The notes under the pieces are model-generated. The model did not search any database. It was not told where the DNA came from and was given only the letters and a program-made list of their open reading frames with translations. A stretch of DNA of 64,000 bases, from the NCBI GenBank assembly GCA_019113005.1, contig DXIE01000028.1, positions 97,747 to 161,746 of the forward strand, read 5' to 3'. A program made the position numbers and the translations under genes. Below, piece by piece: positions 9,593 through 18,936 of the stretch; positions within the stretch are counted from its first letter, which is position 1; every line of letters starts with the position of its first letter. The stretch comes from Candidatus Butyricicoccus avistercoris (GTDB taxonomy: Bacteria > Bacillota > Clostridia > Oscillospirales > Butyricicoccaceae).

Positions 9593-10461
9593 TACAGCAA
9601 ATATATGCGGAAATAGAAATTAAAAGTGAAAAATATTCAATTAAGGAACTATGTAGTATATATGGCGTATCAAGGTATGGTTATTATAAATGGCTTAACA
9701 GAAAAGGAAAATTAAATCGTTATGAAACATATCAAAATGAATTAGATAAATATGTTATGGATATACATATTCATTATCCATAACAGGGATATCGTACAAT
9801 AGTTAATACATTATTTAATCAATATGGTTTAGTAGTCAGTGATATTTCTGTATAGAAATCTATGAAAAGATTAAACATTAGTGGATATATTAGAAAACAA
9901 AAATGCCCTGTAACATATGGTTCAGAGCATAGTAGATTTCCTAATGTGTTAAATAGAAATTTTAATTCAAATAGTCCAATGCAAAAGATAGTAACTGATG
10001 TTACATATATAAATTACAAAGGTAATTATTACTATTTGGCTTGTTTTCTTAATTTGTTTAATAATGAAATATTAGATTGGGAGTTGAGCAACACATTTGA
10101 TAATTTTCTTGTTATAAAACCAACTAAGAGAATTCTTGAAAAAATAAAAAGTACTGACACCCAAATCATTTTCCACAGTGACCAAGGTGTCCAGTACTCA
10201 TCTGTTGGTTATTGTAACCTGCTTAAATCTTACAATGTTATTCAAAGTATGTCAAGAGCTGGTACTCCAAGAGATAATGCTGTTATCGAATCCTTCTTTG
10301 GTACATTTAAAGATGTTATGTATTCTCACTTTGATTATAAACGTTGTAATGACATTAGGAAGGTCATTTCTGACACTATTTACTATTTTAATTACATTAA
10401 ACCGTTAAGAAAATTAAACAAAAAGCCACCAGTTCAATATAGAATTGAACTGATAGCTTAA
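9571..10461 (+). pseudogene. IS150-like orfB (DDE transposase), two nonsense codons
   Basis: The frame opens by -1 slippage near 9585-9590 (AGAAAATAAT). It runs KKIIQQIYAEIEI, then a helix-turn-helix (YSIKELCSIYGVSRYGYYKWL), and is broken by TAA at 9781-9783 and TAG at 9853-9855. From ATG 9862 to 10461 it is intact and keeps the complete DDE set: VTDVTYIN, IFHSDQGVQYSS and NAVIESFFGTFK. The 199-residue C-terminal piece could be made, but it lacks the DNA-binding part. Confidence 0.8.
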
Positions 10462-10517
10462 TTTCTTTTTTTGTGTCTACTAACTATTGATTATTTCATA
10501 TAAAAGAGCCAGTTTTT

Positions 10518-10964
10518 TTATTGTGAGTTCTTATAATTATTATACATTTCCCTAACAATCTCAACATTAAGATCATACTTCTCAGAAACCTTGTCAATTA
10601 TAACATCTTCCACAATATCAAGTTCAGATAATGATGAAAATAAGGCATTTATACCTTTCTCAATACTTTTCTAAATACCTTTCTGAAAAACACCCTTGCT
10701 ATAATTACACATATTAGCAGCCTCCGTTTCTAATTTATCAGTTGTTTTTATGCCAAAATCTTCGTTTAATAATTTGAGTTTTTCTTCTACTGAAATATCG
10801 TTTGCACTCTTATCCTCATAAATATTTCGCAAAAGATGCTTTTCTTGCAAATAATAAGTGTTAATCGTGCCTTGCCACTTTTTATCAGGATTTAAACAAA
10901 TCCATATAGAGTGAACTTTTTTCAAATTTGAATATTCAGAATTTCCAAAATCAATACCTTTCAA
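10518..10964 (-). pseudogene. PD-(D/E)XK (Rpn-like) nuclease C-terminal remnant
   Basis: The minus strand reads KVHSIWICLNPDKKWQGTI, then LLNEDFGIKTTDKLETEAANMCNYSKGVFQKGI, which is the C-terminal part of the clostridial Rpn-like/PDDEXK transposase family (SIWICLNP and MCNLSKG signatures). TAG at 10671-10673 interrupts the frame, but it continues KSIEKGINALFSSLSELDIVEDVIIDKVSEKYDL to a TAA at 10518-10520. A stretch normally found between KNLL and the EEKL helix is missing. The 5' end is joined to an FtsH fragment near 10955. A dead, rearranged remnant. Confidence 0.6.
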
Positions 10965-11410
10965 ATCTACCAGCTCTAATTAAAGCGGGATCTAGATCAT
11001 TTGGTGTATTGATAGCAGCTATTACTAATACTCCAGATCTAGAGTCTATACCATCTAATGTAACTAGCAAGGCATTAAGAATGTTTCTGCGATCCGAATT
11101 CGAGTCAGGCATACTTCTATCCCCACCACTAGCATATACCTTATCAATAAGGACAACACATAGAGCATTCTCTTTTGCATTTTCAAAAAGATTGCTAATA
11201 TTCTTTACAACTAAACCTACATACACCTTATTAAATTGAATGCCATAAACACTAAAGAATAGCACACCTACCTCACCAGATATTTCCTTAGCAACAAAAG
11301 CCTTTCAAGTGCTAGGTGGACCACTAAACAGAATGCCTTTAGGTATTTTAACAAAAATATTACTTAGTTTTTGAGATTTTTTCAAATAAGACACCATAAA
11401 CATTATAAAT
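10951..11410 (-). pseudogene. FtsH-like AAA+ protease fragment
   Basis: The frame reads SYLKKSQKLSNIFVKIPKGI, then LFSGPPST-stop-KAFVAKEIS, where TGA (11305-11307) replaces the glycine of the Walker A motif (GPPGTGKT in FtsH). It continues FFSVYGIQFNKVYVGL, a Walker-B-like CVVLIDKVYA (a lysine where FtsH has the catalytic DE) and VIAAINTPNDLDPALIRAGRFER, the second region of homology. It stops just after RFER, where FtsH would continue with the PD...R sequence, and abuts the Rpn remnant. The zinc protease domain is absent. It cannot be an active ATPase. Confidence 0.7.
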
Positions 11411-11602
11411 TTTTTGTACTTTCATAACCTGTATCATTTATAGCTTGAATGCCAGAAAGTGAAATTTCGATTCTATCATCACCATTTGTACTTTTGGTCT
11501 AACTTTTGATTCATTGTTCTTTATAGTTTTTGCATTAATTTCATGTTGTACTGTTGTCACTTATTTTGTAGTATCTTGACTTAGCAATTCATCTAATATA
11601 TT

Positions 11603-11639
11603 AAAAGTATAGTTAGCATCACTGCTAACTATACTTTTT
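11603..11639. terminator. Terminator downstream of the DUF4143-type ATPase
   Basis: The near-perfect 16-bp inverted repeat AAAAGTATAGTTAGCA / TGCTAACTATACTTTTT has U-tracts possible on both strands. It lies just past the ATPase stop. Confidence 0.75.
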
Positions 11640-11667
11640 GTTTTTATACTCAGTCAATTTTTTTAAT

Positions 11668-12942
11668 TTATAATGATTTTAATAGTCCAAGTATATAAAG
11701 AAATTCTCCCGATTTTAATGTTAAATTTCTACCATAATCATCAAAAATTTTTACTACTGGATTTTCATTACCAATAATTTTTATAAATATCCTGTTATCA
11801 TCATGATAAATTAAACAAATATCATGATTAGTTTGGCTCTTTGTATAAAATCCTATTTTTATATTTAAACTTCTGTTTAGTTTTAAAAGATTGTGATATA
11901 TTGTAGTTTCAACTTGCATTTGTTTATTCATTGTAATACTATCTTTACAATAACAAAGTACAGCTTGTTGTATTGAATTAGATGTTAAATAAAGTTTATA
12001 GTGCCTATTGTTATCAAATGACATAACTTTATAAACTAAGTTATTGTCGACAAGATAATCTATATATTTTTTTCTGTAACCTTTATTAGTTATCAAAAAT
12101 TCTAAATTCGAGAATATGTCTGCTGAATTCCCACAAATATATACATATAAATATTTAAGCTTATCTATATGCTTTTGAGAAAATACCACACCCATATCAT
12201 CTGACATAATGGTATTTATAATTTGATTAATCTTTTTTACTTCTATAAAGTCAGCATCATTACAATCAATGTATGGAAATCCTCCATAAAACAGATAATT
12301 TTCAAATTCACACCCAACTCTTTTGAAATCTTTACACAAGCTATTACATACATCTGTTTGCATATTTAACAGTGAATATAAATTATCAAATTTTTTATCA
12401 TTATCAATGCACACAAGATCTAATATATTGCAGTATTCAATAAAGCTAAGTGGATAGACATTTATTTTAGATATATTCTTTTTTCTAACTTGTTTTACAT
12501 TGTTGAAAGACTGAGCAACCACAACCTTACTGCCATTAGTTAAATTAGAAATATTATTAAAATCCGATGTTTTTGATAGAAATAGCTCATCTATAAAATA
12601 ATAACTGGTTTCAGCCCTACAAACGTATTGTTGGTACACATTAATAATATTTTCTATTGTCAAACTAGATAGTAAAGAGTTCTCCAATGGAATATATAAA
12701 ATATTTGTAGGTTCAATACCATAATTAAGTAGTTTTTTTATTGCTTGTTTGATTATCACAGTCTTTCCTATACCTCTAATTCCTTGTAAGACTATAATAT
12801 CATCACTGTTTTTCAATAAATCTAATATTTTATTAACCTCATCACGTTCATAGTCATAGTCTTTAAAGAAAAAATCATGCCACCAAATATTATGAGCATA
12901 TAAAATTTCTAGAACGTCCTTCTTAATTCTTGTAAATACCAT
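11668..12942 (-). CDS. AAA_14/DUF4143-type ATPase
   Basis: This 424-residue protein follows the plan of the AAA_14 plus DUF4143 family of prokaryotic ATPases. It has Walker A GIRGIGKT near residue 57, an arginine-like YIPLENSLLS segment, Walker B YYFIDEL near 115, KINVYPLSFIEYCN (the LPLSFxEF signature) and a C-terminal nuclease-like or DNA-binding half. The usual acid after the Walker B aspartate is present (DE). Such proteins are often carried by mobile or defence-rich regions; their biochemical role is poorly known. ATG 12942 has AAAGGAG upstream. It stands alone between decayed genes and looks intact. I infer an accessory, possibly selfish or defence-related role. Confidence 0.65.
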   Translation of the reverse strand: MVFTRIKKDVLEILYAHNIWWHDFFFKDYDYERDEVNKILDLLKNSDDIIVLQGIRGIGKTVIIKQAIKKLLNYGIEPTNILYIPLENSLLSSLTIENIINVYQQYVCRAETSYYFIDELFLSKTSDFNNISNLTNGSKVVVAQSFNNVKQVRKKNISKINVYPLSFIEYCNILDLVCIDNDKKFDNLYSLLNMQTDVCNSLCKDFKRVGCEFENYLFYGGFPYIDCNDADFIEVKKINQIINTIMSDDMGVVFSQKHIDKLKYLYVYICGNSADIFSNLEFLITNKGYRKKYIDYLVDNNLVYKVMSFDNNRHYKLYLTSNSIQQAVLCYCKDSITMNKQMQVETTIYHNLLKLNRSLNIKIGFYTKSQTNHDICLIYHDDNRIFIKIIGNENPVVKIFDDYGRNLTLKSGEFLYILGLLKSL

Positions 12943-13500
12943 CTTTATATCTCCTTTACATTTTAAAGTTTTTATATTCTATTCTGAATTTATAAACTAT
13001 TATATGCAAAAGAAATTTTTGGTCTTAGTTTTTGTAGCATTTAATTATATTAACCACCAATATAGTCGTGATACATCAATACGATAGATGAAGGAACTTT
13101 CTAAAAATCTTATTCCTAAAAAACTAAATATGTCTTGACCGATACTGTGAATTTATAAATTTCAAAATGTAGTAAGTGCAACAACTTCAAGAAAATTGTC
13201 AAAGCTTTACACTTCTATTCTAGATGCTTTACCTTATCGGCTTAATTAAAAATAAATATACACATTATATACTTTTATATACTGTCAACTATTTTTAAAG
13301 AGTTTCTACACTTCCTGCACTACAAAAAATATATAACCAATATAGTCGTATCTTAACAACTAATATTATACTTTTAATACTTTTGAGTTGTAAATTTTTA
13401 AAAGTTATTACACCTTTCGCCTACACTATTATTTTATTTCATCTGTTGTAAAAACTAAATTTAACTGTTCTATGTATCCTATACCTATTCGTTGAAAGAC
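12943..13500. other. AT-rich intergenic region
   Basis: No coding frame is supported. It holds the promoter side of the ATPase gene, with TATAAT at 12999-13005 on the minus strand inside the inverted TTGCATA motif. Two direct copies of a 13-bp sequence are listed separately. Confidence 0.45.
13057..13349 (+). repeat. Direct repeat CCAATATAGTCGT, two copies 280 bp apart
   Basis: Exact 13-bp copies lie at 13057-13069 and 13337-13349, each preceded by an AACC-like context. They lie downstream of the broken primase gene, where phage or plasmid replication sites sometimes sit, but two copies are too few to call iterons. Confidence 0.35.
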
Positions 13501-13531
13501 AAAAAGGTATGAGTTTATTGCCTCATACCTT
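13501..13531 (-). terminator. Terminator of the primase gene
   Basis: A 10-bp perfect stem (AAGGTATGAG / CTCATACCTT) with TTTTTG on the minus strand, 15 bp beyond the primase stop. Confidence 0.85.
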
Positions 13532-13545
13532 CATTTACTTATAAT

Positions 13546-15077
13546 TTATTTAAGTTTAATGCCGTTTATAAAAACACCGTTTTTAGTTCTATTTTTCTTA
13601 AAATTTAGATTTGTAATATCTTCATAAAACTTGTTACGGGTTTTTGGATTTTCTGATATTTTGTTGCAGTAATTTCTATAAGCCTGAAACAAATTTTGTG
13701 AACCTTCTTTTACATCATCTTTTACGTCACAACACTCATCAATAAATCTTTCCAGACTATCTTTCTTATCTTTATAATAATCTATGTTTTTCTTTATTAT
13801 ATCTGGCATCTCAATGGAAAAATTTAAATTATATGCTTTTTTTGCTCCTTCAATTATCCAACGTAAAATCGCACCACCTGCCTTATTAACCAAATAGTCT
13901 GTATAATTCTTTATATCATTATATTCTTCTATAGTAGTCTCAAATGGTATTATAACTATTCTACGCCATGTACCTTTATCTTTTACATTAATTCTTGGTA
14001 AGTGATTTGTACACAATACCAATGTATGTGTTGGTTCAAACTCAAATGGATCCCTATACTTTTTCTCAGCCTTAATCTTATCAGTAGAACACAACTGTTT
14101 AATTATAGCAGTATTTAAGTCTTTTCCTTCTTCTAACTCTGAAGAAATCACCAATCTTTTACCTTTAAGCTCTGCTATTTCATATTTTGCATTACGTACA
14201 CTTTGTTTAGTTAATAAATCAGCGGATAATAATCCGCTATAAGAACCAAGTACCTTTGCAATTGAATTAAAAAACGTTGATTTACCGTTACAACCTGAAC
14301 CATATGCAATGAATAATGTTTCTGAATAAACTTTTCCAAAAACAATCATGCCAATGATTTTTTGAATATAATTAATAAGCTCACTATTATCTTGAAAGAA
14401 TAGTTTTAAGCATTTTTGCCAAACCTCATATCCCTCAGCTGATGGTTCAACTTTTGTGACTTTAGTTATTAAATCGTTAGGATCGTGATCTTTTCTTCCT
14501 TCTTCTATGCCATATCTCAAATCGTAAGTATATTGAGGTGTATTTAATAAATATGGAGACTTATCTAAATTTTCTATATCAAAAGAAATTTGGCTTTTCA
14601 ATCCTTCTGTTAGTGCATTTATTTTGTTTTGAGATCTGCATTTTATAATATGTTCTTTGTATATTCTAGCATTTTTATATTGCTGAATTATATTTTTTCA
14701 TCGGAGTTACAATTATTATTTTTAACAGTAATATTGCCAATATCACCTATCAATTTTAGCTCTTCTAATGTACCTTGCAACTCTTTAATTTCAGTATCTA
14801 CATCATTTAATCTTTCTTGTGTAAAATCTTTTATATATTGCACTGCATACATTTTATTTTCAGACCAAACCACATCATCATATCTCAAAAATCCCGATGA
14901 GCATGAATATATGATCTTATTATTACATGTTTCAGCTATAACATTAGTTTCAGCAACATCTGTCAAATCGTTTAAGGGTGCTCTATAACATCTTAAATAA
15001 TCTAAATTCTTTACTGCTACTTTCTTATCAGTTTTTGATGATTTTATATAAGTTATATTCTGTTTTTTCTTATTCAT
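13546..15077 (-). pseudogene. Phage/plasmid P4-type primase-helicase broken by one frameshift
   Basis: The ORF track shows two frames (14688-15077, 129 aa; 13546-14601, 351 aa). The first ends DEKI-stop at a run of six A. In the -1 frame the protein continues NIIQQYKNARIYKEH... straight into the second ORF, whose listed TTG start is internal. Together they give about 508 residues with an N-terminal D5_N-like part (GFLRYDDVVWSENKM; LLNTPQYTYDLR) and a superfamily 3 helicase: Walker A AYGSGCNGKSTFFNSI, Walker B LVISSELEEG, motif C LVLCTNHLPR and WRRIVIIPF. This is the replicative helicase/primase C-terminal module of P4-like elements. The break could be mutation or slippage on A6. It suggests a defective prophage or satellite. 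Confidence 0.75.
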
Positions 15078-15116
15078 AAAATTTTTACCTTTCCTTTATA
15101 GTCAAAAAATATCATT

Positions 15117-15133
15117 GGTATACATATTATACC
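15117..15133. promoter_or_regulatory. Palindrome overlapping the primase promoter
   Basis: GGTATA-CATAT-TATACC is a perfect 6-bp inverted repeat, 40 bp upstream of the primase start. On the minus strand it overlaps a TATAAT-like -10. It may be an operator; no regulator gene is adjacent. Confidence 0.35.
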
Positions 15134-15343
15134 ATCTAAGCTTATTATTGCACATTTTATACAATAAATTTACATATTATATATTATATACAATCCACAA
15201 TAACTATATAAAAACTAAACATCTATATTATATTTATTAAAATTTAAAAAATTTACCTTAACTAGAGTTATTTTTAACTTATTGAAACATTTAATCCTTT
15301 TTATGTGTCTATATATATGACCGAGGTTAAAAGGAGGGGTTTT

Positions 15344-15898
15344 ATGAATGACTTATATTTGATAAAGAAATTAAAATCACATGATAAGAAAGCCTTTTAT
15401 AGTGTTATTGAAAAATATACACCATATGTCAGTGTGATTTTGTATCGTACATTAAATAAAACAGCTTCAAAAGAGGATTTAGAGGAGTTAACTTCAGATG
15501 TATTTATAGCTTTATGGTATAATATCGATTCTTTAACTGGCAATAACTTGTCTGGTTATCTTGCAACTATTGCAAAAAATAAAGCTAAAAATTATCTGCG
15601 TTCATTGTCACCAGTAAACGAAAATATAAATAATATTGAAATCTCGGTCGATGATAGCACATCTAACACTTCTATGTACAATGATAGACATAATCAGCTA
15701 TTATTTGCAATAAATAGCCTTGGTTTTCCTGATGATGAAATATTCAAAATGTATTATTTTGATGATTTAAAAACAAATGAAATTGCAAGAGAACTTGCAC
15801 TTTCACACGCAACAGTTAGAACAAAGCTTTTTAGAGGTAAAAACAAACTTAAAAAATATTTTAATGAAAGGGGTATCGGTTATGAGGAGCTTATTTAA
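15344..15898 (+). CDS. ECF-type RNA polymerase sigma factor
   Basis: This 184-residue protein holds region 2 (FYSVIEKYTPYVSVILYRTL, ELTSDVFIALWYNID) and region 4 (GFPDDEIFKMYYFDDLKTNEIARELALSHATVRTKLFRGKNKLKKY) of the sigma-70 family with a short linker, as in ECF factors. The track start (GTG 15305) has no ribosome binding site. AGGAGGGG at 15332-15339 is five bases before ATG 15344, which I use. The stop overlaps the next gene by 17 nt, so sigma factor and regulator are co-translated. It probably directs a surface or stress response together with that regulator. Confidence 0.9.
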   Translation: MNDLYLIKKLKSHDKKAFYSVIEKYTPYVSVILYRTLNKTASKEDLEELTSDVFIALWYNIDSLTGNNLSGYLATIAKNKAKNYLRSLSPVNENINNIEISVDDSTSNTSMYNDRHNQLLFAINSLGFPDDEIFKMYYFDDLKTNEIARELALSHATVRTKLFRGKNKLKKYFNERGIGYEELI

Positions 15899-17237
15899 TA
15901 AAAAACAAGCCCAAAATCTTACAGGCGTAAGCAGTGAGCGTGTAAAACTGCTTGTAAGTGAAAAGCTCGGAGATACAGAACAGGTATATGCAAAACCAAA
16001 ATATAAAAAAGCCTCTGTTGCAATTATACTTGCCGCCACACTTTGTATAACAACCGCCATTGCAGCTAATTCTTCATGGCTTATACACTATATTTTTAAT
16101 GACAAAGTACCAGATAAAATATTAGCTGAAATAGAAAATATAACTCAAAGTATGTCTTATAAAAATTATACAATCACAGTAGAGCAAGCTCTTTTTGGTA
16201 AATCAACTGCATATCTTATTGTATCTGTCGAGGCTAAAACCTCTGAGGATTTTCAAAAAATGGGCGATAACTCAGATGATTTTATTGAATTTATCTATGA
16301 TTTAGGTATAACATATATGTATGAAGGTGAAAAATCTGAATGGTCTATTGATTACGGTTTACCTGAGCTTGATAATGGCAGAAAAAAATATATAGCTGTT
16401 GAATATATGGACGAAAACCCTAAAAATTCTGATTTTCTCGTTTATGCTAACCCTAATGTTGAACCTGATTTATATATACGCATACCTGTTAAAAACATGA
16501 TTAAGACGGTAGATTTTAAAATAGACCAGAAAGTTTCAAATGCTGTTCTTGATTGCATAGGTTCTTATAATATGAAAAATTCTCTTGATGATGTAAAAAC
16601 CGATTTGATAGTAACAGATTTTTCTATATCATCTCTTGATTTTACAATGAATTATAAAACTAACGGTAAATTTGGTCAGCCTATCGGTTTAATAGCTTTT
16701 ATGATGAATGATGGCTCTATATACGGTCAAGGTGAGCTTTTACAGTGTAATATGTGCAAATTTCTTGATGATAACGAAAATTACTGTTATTTTAAATTTA
16801 ATAATCTTGAATTATCTAGCAATATTAAAGCTGTCATTATTGACAAAACCGTATATCCACTTGACAAAAGTAAACCATACAATCTAGAAGAAGATATATT
16901 ATTTAAACCTTTTATAGCAGATTATATACCTTTCCCTGATAAAAATTATGGTAGTGGACTTTCTATAAATGATGTATGTGAAAAAATAGGTGCTAACTTC
17001 TCATTTGATGAAAAGGCTCAAACTGTTTCAATAACATACAAAGGCAAAACAAGCATTTTAAATATAGGAACAACAAATATAAAATTCCCTCTTACTGGTA
17101 CGGAAACACAGGTTATAACTGATATTGTAGGAGAAGATATAGTTTGCGACCGCCTATCTCAAATAATCGGATTTGATACTGTATATATAAACTTTGATGA
17201 ACAAAGCAAAAATGGTGATTTATATATCGCCCCATAA
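15882..17237 (+). CDS. Membrane-anchored sigma-factor regulator, DUF4179-like with a C-terminal copper-amine-oxidase-N-like domain
   Basis: The track extends this frame to a TTG inside the sigma gene. AAAGGGG upstream of ATG 15882 marks the real start, giving 451 residues. The order is: a short cytoplasmic part (residues 1-45), one membrane segment (KASVAIILAATLCITTAIAA), an extracytoplasmic domain starting YKNYTITVEQALFGKSTAYL that resembles DUF4179 of clostridial anti-sigma operon proteins, and a final ~70 residues (SINDVCEKIGANFSFDEKAQTVSITYKG) like the Cu_amine_oxidN1 fold used in Gram-positive surface proteins. The overlap with the sigma gene supports a role as its anti-sigma factor or sensor. 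No zinc HxxxCxxC motif is present. Confidence 0.7.
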   Translation: MRSLFNKKQAQNLTGVSSERVKLLVSEKLGDTEQVYAKPKYKKASVAIILAATLCITTAIAANSSWLIHYIFNDKVPDKILAEIENITQSMSYKNYTITVEQALFGKSTAYLIVSVEAKTSEDFQKMGDNSDDFIEFIYDLGITYMYEGEKSEWSIDYGLPELDNGRKKYIAVEYMDENPKNSDFLVYANPNVEPDLYIRIPVKNMIKTVDFKIDQKVSNAVLDCIGSYNMKNSLDDVKTDLIVTDFSISSLDFTMNYKTNGKFGQPIGLIAFMMNDGSIYGQGELLQCNMCKFLDDNENYCYFKFNNLELSSNIKAVIIDKTVYPLDKSKPYNLEEDILFKPFIADYIPFPDKNYGSGLSINDVCEKIGANFSFDEKAQTVSITYKGKTSILNIGTTNIKFPLTGTETQVITDIVGEDIVCDRLSQIIGFDTVYINFDEQSKNGDLYIAP

Positions 17238-17242
17238 TGCTA

Positions 17243-17275
17243 AAAAGGGACTGTTTTTTTAACAGTCCCTTTTAT
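17243..17275. terminator. Bidirectional terminator between convergent genes
   Basis: An 11-bp perfect stem (AAGGGACTGTT / AACAGTCCCTT) with T-rich flanks on both strands, between the sigma regulator and dacF. Confidence 0.85.
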
Positions 17276-17277
17276 CT

Positions 17278-18636
17278 TTATCTATCTCGCTTATCATAAT
17301 CACGATATCTTGCTTGTTTGGATTTCATCATCTTTTTACGCTTTTCCTTTTTATGTCTAACTCGTAAAACTAAGAATAAGAAATATAAGAAAAATAGCAA
17401 GATAACCGCAACAACTATAATTCTAAATGCATTGCTTTGGAAAAAATTCTCGATTTTATCAGCAACATATAAAACTTGTGACATAGAAATATCATTTAAT
17501 GCCACTAAATCAACACTGCCATATTCAACGCCATTATATGAAACAGTCATTGTGCCTATTTTTTGACCTTGTGTAATAGGTGCATTAACAGACTCAGGCA
17601 AATCTATTTTACGCTCAATCTTACTTTTATCAGCATCTATTGGCATTATACCTTTAAGCTTGCCATTTGTAACCACGACAAGGGTATCTTGCTGTGTAGA
17701 CAGTCTAACAGGTACTTCGGTTACAGTCTCATCTTTTGCAACCATATCTATTGTTTCAAAATTGTTAAAACCCCATCTAAACAAAGTTTTACTTGCTTCA
17801 AAGGTATTAGCATATGTTGCACCCGCTGGACGTTCACAACCTAACACTACTGATATAAGCTGACTTCCATCATATATGGCTGTTGACACAAGACAATAGC
17901 CTGCTTCTGATGTAAAACCTGTTTTTACACCCTTTGCATATGAATAATACTCTGGCTGATAACGGCTATATATAAGCATATTGGTTGTATATACCTTTAA
18001 TGGTTTTCCATCTCGCATAGGGGTCATATTGGTTTCACTCAAGGTCTTTTGAGCAGTATTTACTATTAAAGCAAATGTTTCATCTTTTAGAGCCTCTTGT
18101 GTGATTATGGCTAAATCTCTTGCTGTTGTATAATGGTTTTCATCATGCAAACCATTTGGATTGACGAAATGTGTATTAGTACAGCCAAGCTCTTTAGCTT
18201 TCTTATTCATCATATCAGCGAAATTTTCAATAGAACCACCTATATGACGTGCAAGAGTATTTGCAGCCTCGTTACCAGATGGAAGCATTAAACCATAAAG
18301 CAAATCAATAACAGGCACTTGCTCACCTACCATAAAACCTGCTTTTGATGCATCAGATGCAACACCTATAAAATCTTCTTCGGTTACTTCGACAAGCTCA
18401 TCAAGGTTTTCTGCATTCTCAAGGGTTATAAGTGCAGTCATAATTTTGGTTGTTGAGGCTGGATAACGTTTTTCATCAGAATTTTTGTCATATAACACAT
18501 ATCCACTATCTTTATCAATTAAAATTGCCGCTGCTGCCGCAGGGTTTGGGTCAGTCAGTGCATATGCATTAGGCACAAAAAATAATATAAACATCATAAA
18601 TATCGCTATAAAGCGATGTGTTTTGTTAGTCTTCAT
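17278..18636 (-). CDS. dacF: D-alanyl-D-alanine carboxypeptidase (DacF/PBP5 type)
   Basis: This 452-residue serine peptidase trims the terminal D-Ala of peptidoglycan stem peptides. It starts at ATG 18636 with GGAGG six bases upstream, not at the upstream TTG of the track. A signal peptide (MKTNKTHRFIAIFMMFILFF, cleaved about AYA) precedes the S11 domain. The motifs are SXXK in YPASTTKIMTA, SXN in LPSGNEAANTLA and KTG in YAKGVKTGFTSEAG. A PBP5_C-like domain follows, then a C-terminal membrane helix and a very basic tail. The neighbourhood of sporulation genes suggests the spore-cortex member DacF, but the specific subtype is an inference. Its 5' end overlaps the 79-residue gene by 11 nt. Confidence 0.88.
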   Translation of the reverse strand: MKTNKTHRFIAIFMMFILFFVPNAYALTDPNPAAAAAILIDKDSGYVLYDKNSDEKRYPASTTKIMTALITLENAENLDELVEVTEEDFIGVASDASKAGFMVGEQVPVIDLLYGLMLPSGNEAANTLARHIGGSIENFADMMNKKAKELGCTNTHFVNPNGLHDENHYTTARDLAIITQEALKDETFALIVNTAQKTLSETNMTPMRDGKPLKVYTTNMLIYSRYQPEYYSYAKGVKTGFTSEAGYCLVSTAIYDGSQLISVVLGCERPAGATYANTFEASKTLFRWGFNNFETIDMVAKDETVTEVPVRLSTQQDTLVVVTNGKLKGIMPIDADKSKIERKIDLPESVNAPITQGQKIGTMTVSYNGVEYGSVDLVALNDISMSQVLYVADKIENFFQSNAFRIIVVAVILLFFLYFLFLVLRVRHKKEKRKKMMKSKQARYRDYDKRDR

Positions 18637-18865
18637 TATTTTCCTCCAGAAAAAAATCGGAATCTTTAAAATTAAGGCGTAAAACCGCTGGTTTTGGCGG
18701 TATTCTACGCAGTGGGTCATATTTAAATGAACGGCATTTACCAGTTTGCTTAACTATACCACGTTTTCTACATGTCATATTCTCATCATCAAGTTTACTT
18801 GCATGCAGACAATAAAAACACCGTGGCTCTATATCTTTACGAAATAATCTGTTTTTAAAAAACAA
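18626..18865 (-). CDS. Conserved small four-cysteine protein upstream of dacF
   Basis: This 79-residue protein contains CFYC...C...C (EPRCFYCLHAS, NMTCRKRG, GKCRSFKYDP), spaced like a zinc-binding ribbon, followed by RRIPPKPAVLRLNF. I recognise it as a conserved short clostridial protein of unknown function commonly found next to a D-Ala-D-Ala carboxypeptidase. AGGAGG lies inside the track ORF and is seven bases before TTG 18865, so I use that start rather than 18889. It shares an operon with dacF and overlaps it. Confidence 0.65.
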   Translation of the reverse strand: MFFKNRLFRKDIEPRCFYCLHASKLDDENMTCRKRGIVKQTGKCRSFKYDPLRRIPPKPAVLRLNFKDSDFFLEENNED

Positions 18866-18889
18866 GGAAATACCTCCTAAAATATACAA

Positions 18890-18918
18890 AAAACGAGCTA
18901 AAAATATTATTTTAGCTC
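18890..18918 (-). terminator. Terminator of ylbJ
   Basis: A GAGCTAAAA / TTTTAGCTC stem followed on the minus strand by GTTTTTTG. Confidence 0.75.
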
Positions 18919-18936
18919 ATATGAGTGTAGATATTA

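Larger units (their letters stand above)
9170..10482 (+). mobile_element. IS3-family (IS150-like) insertion sequence, decayed
   Basis: The ends form an imperfect inverted repeat: TGGTAGACACAAAAAA at the left and, on the minus strand, TAGTAGACACAAAAAAA at the right. Inside are an orfA/orfB pair in the -1 frame relation typical of IS3 elements. About 1.3 kb is normal for the group. Several nonsense codons show it no longer makes its own transposase. I see no clear target duplication. Confidence 0.75.

Noticed and set aside
630-10461. TGA = Trp recoding for the whole organism or the whole accessory zone
   Set aside because: Core genes end with TGA in tight overlaps, other Trp codons in the zone are TGG, and the TGA codons in the IS orfA are not at Trp positions.
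15777-15881. Track-called N-terminal extension of the sigma regulator
   Set aside because: It overlaps the sigma gene's region 4 in another frame and has no ribosome binding site; ATG 15882 has one.
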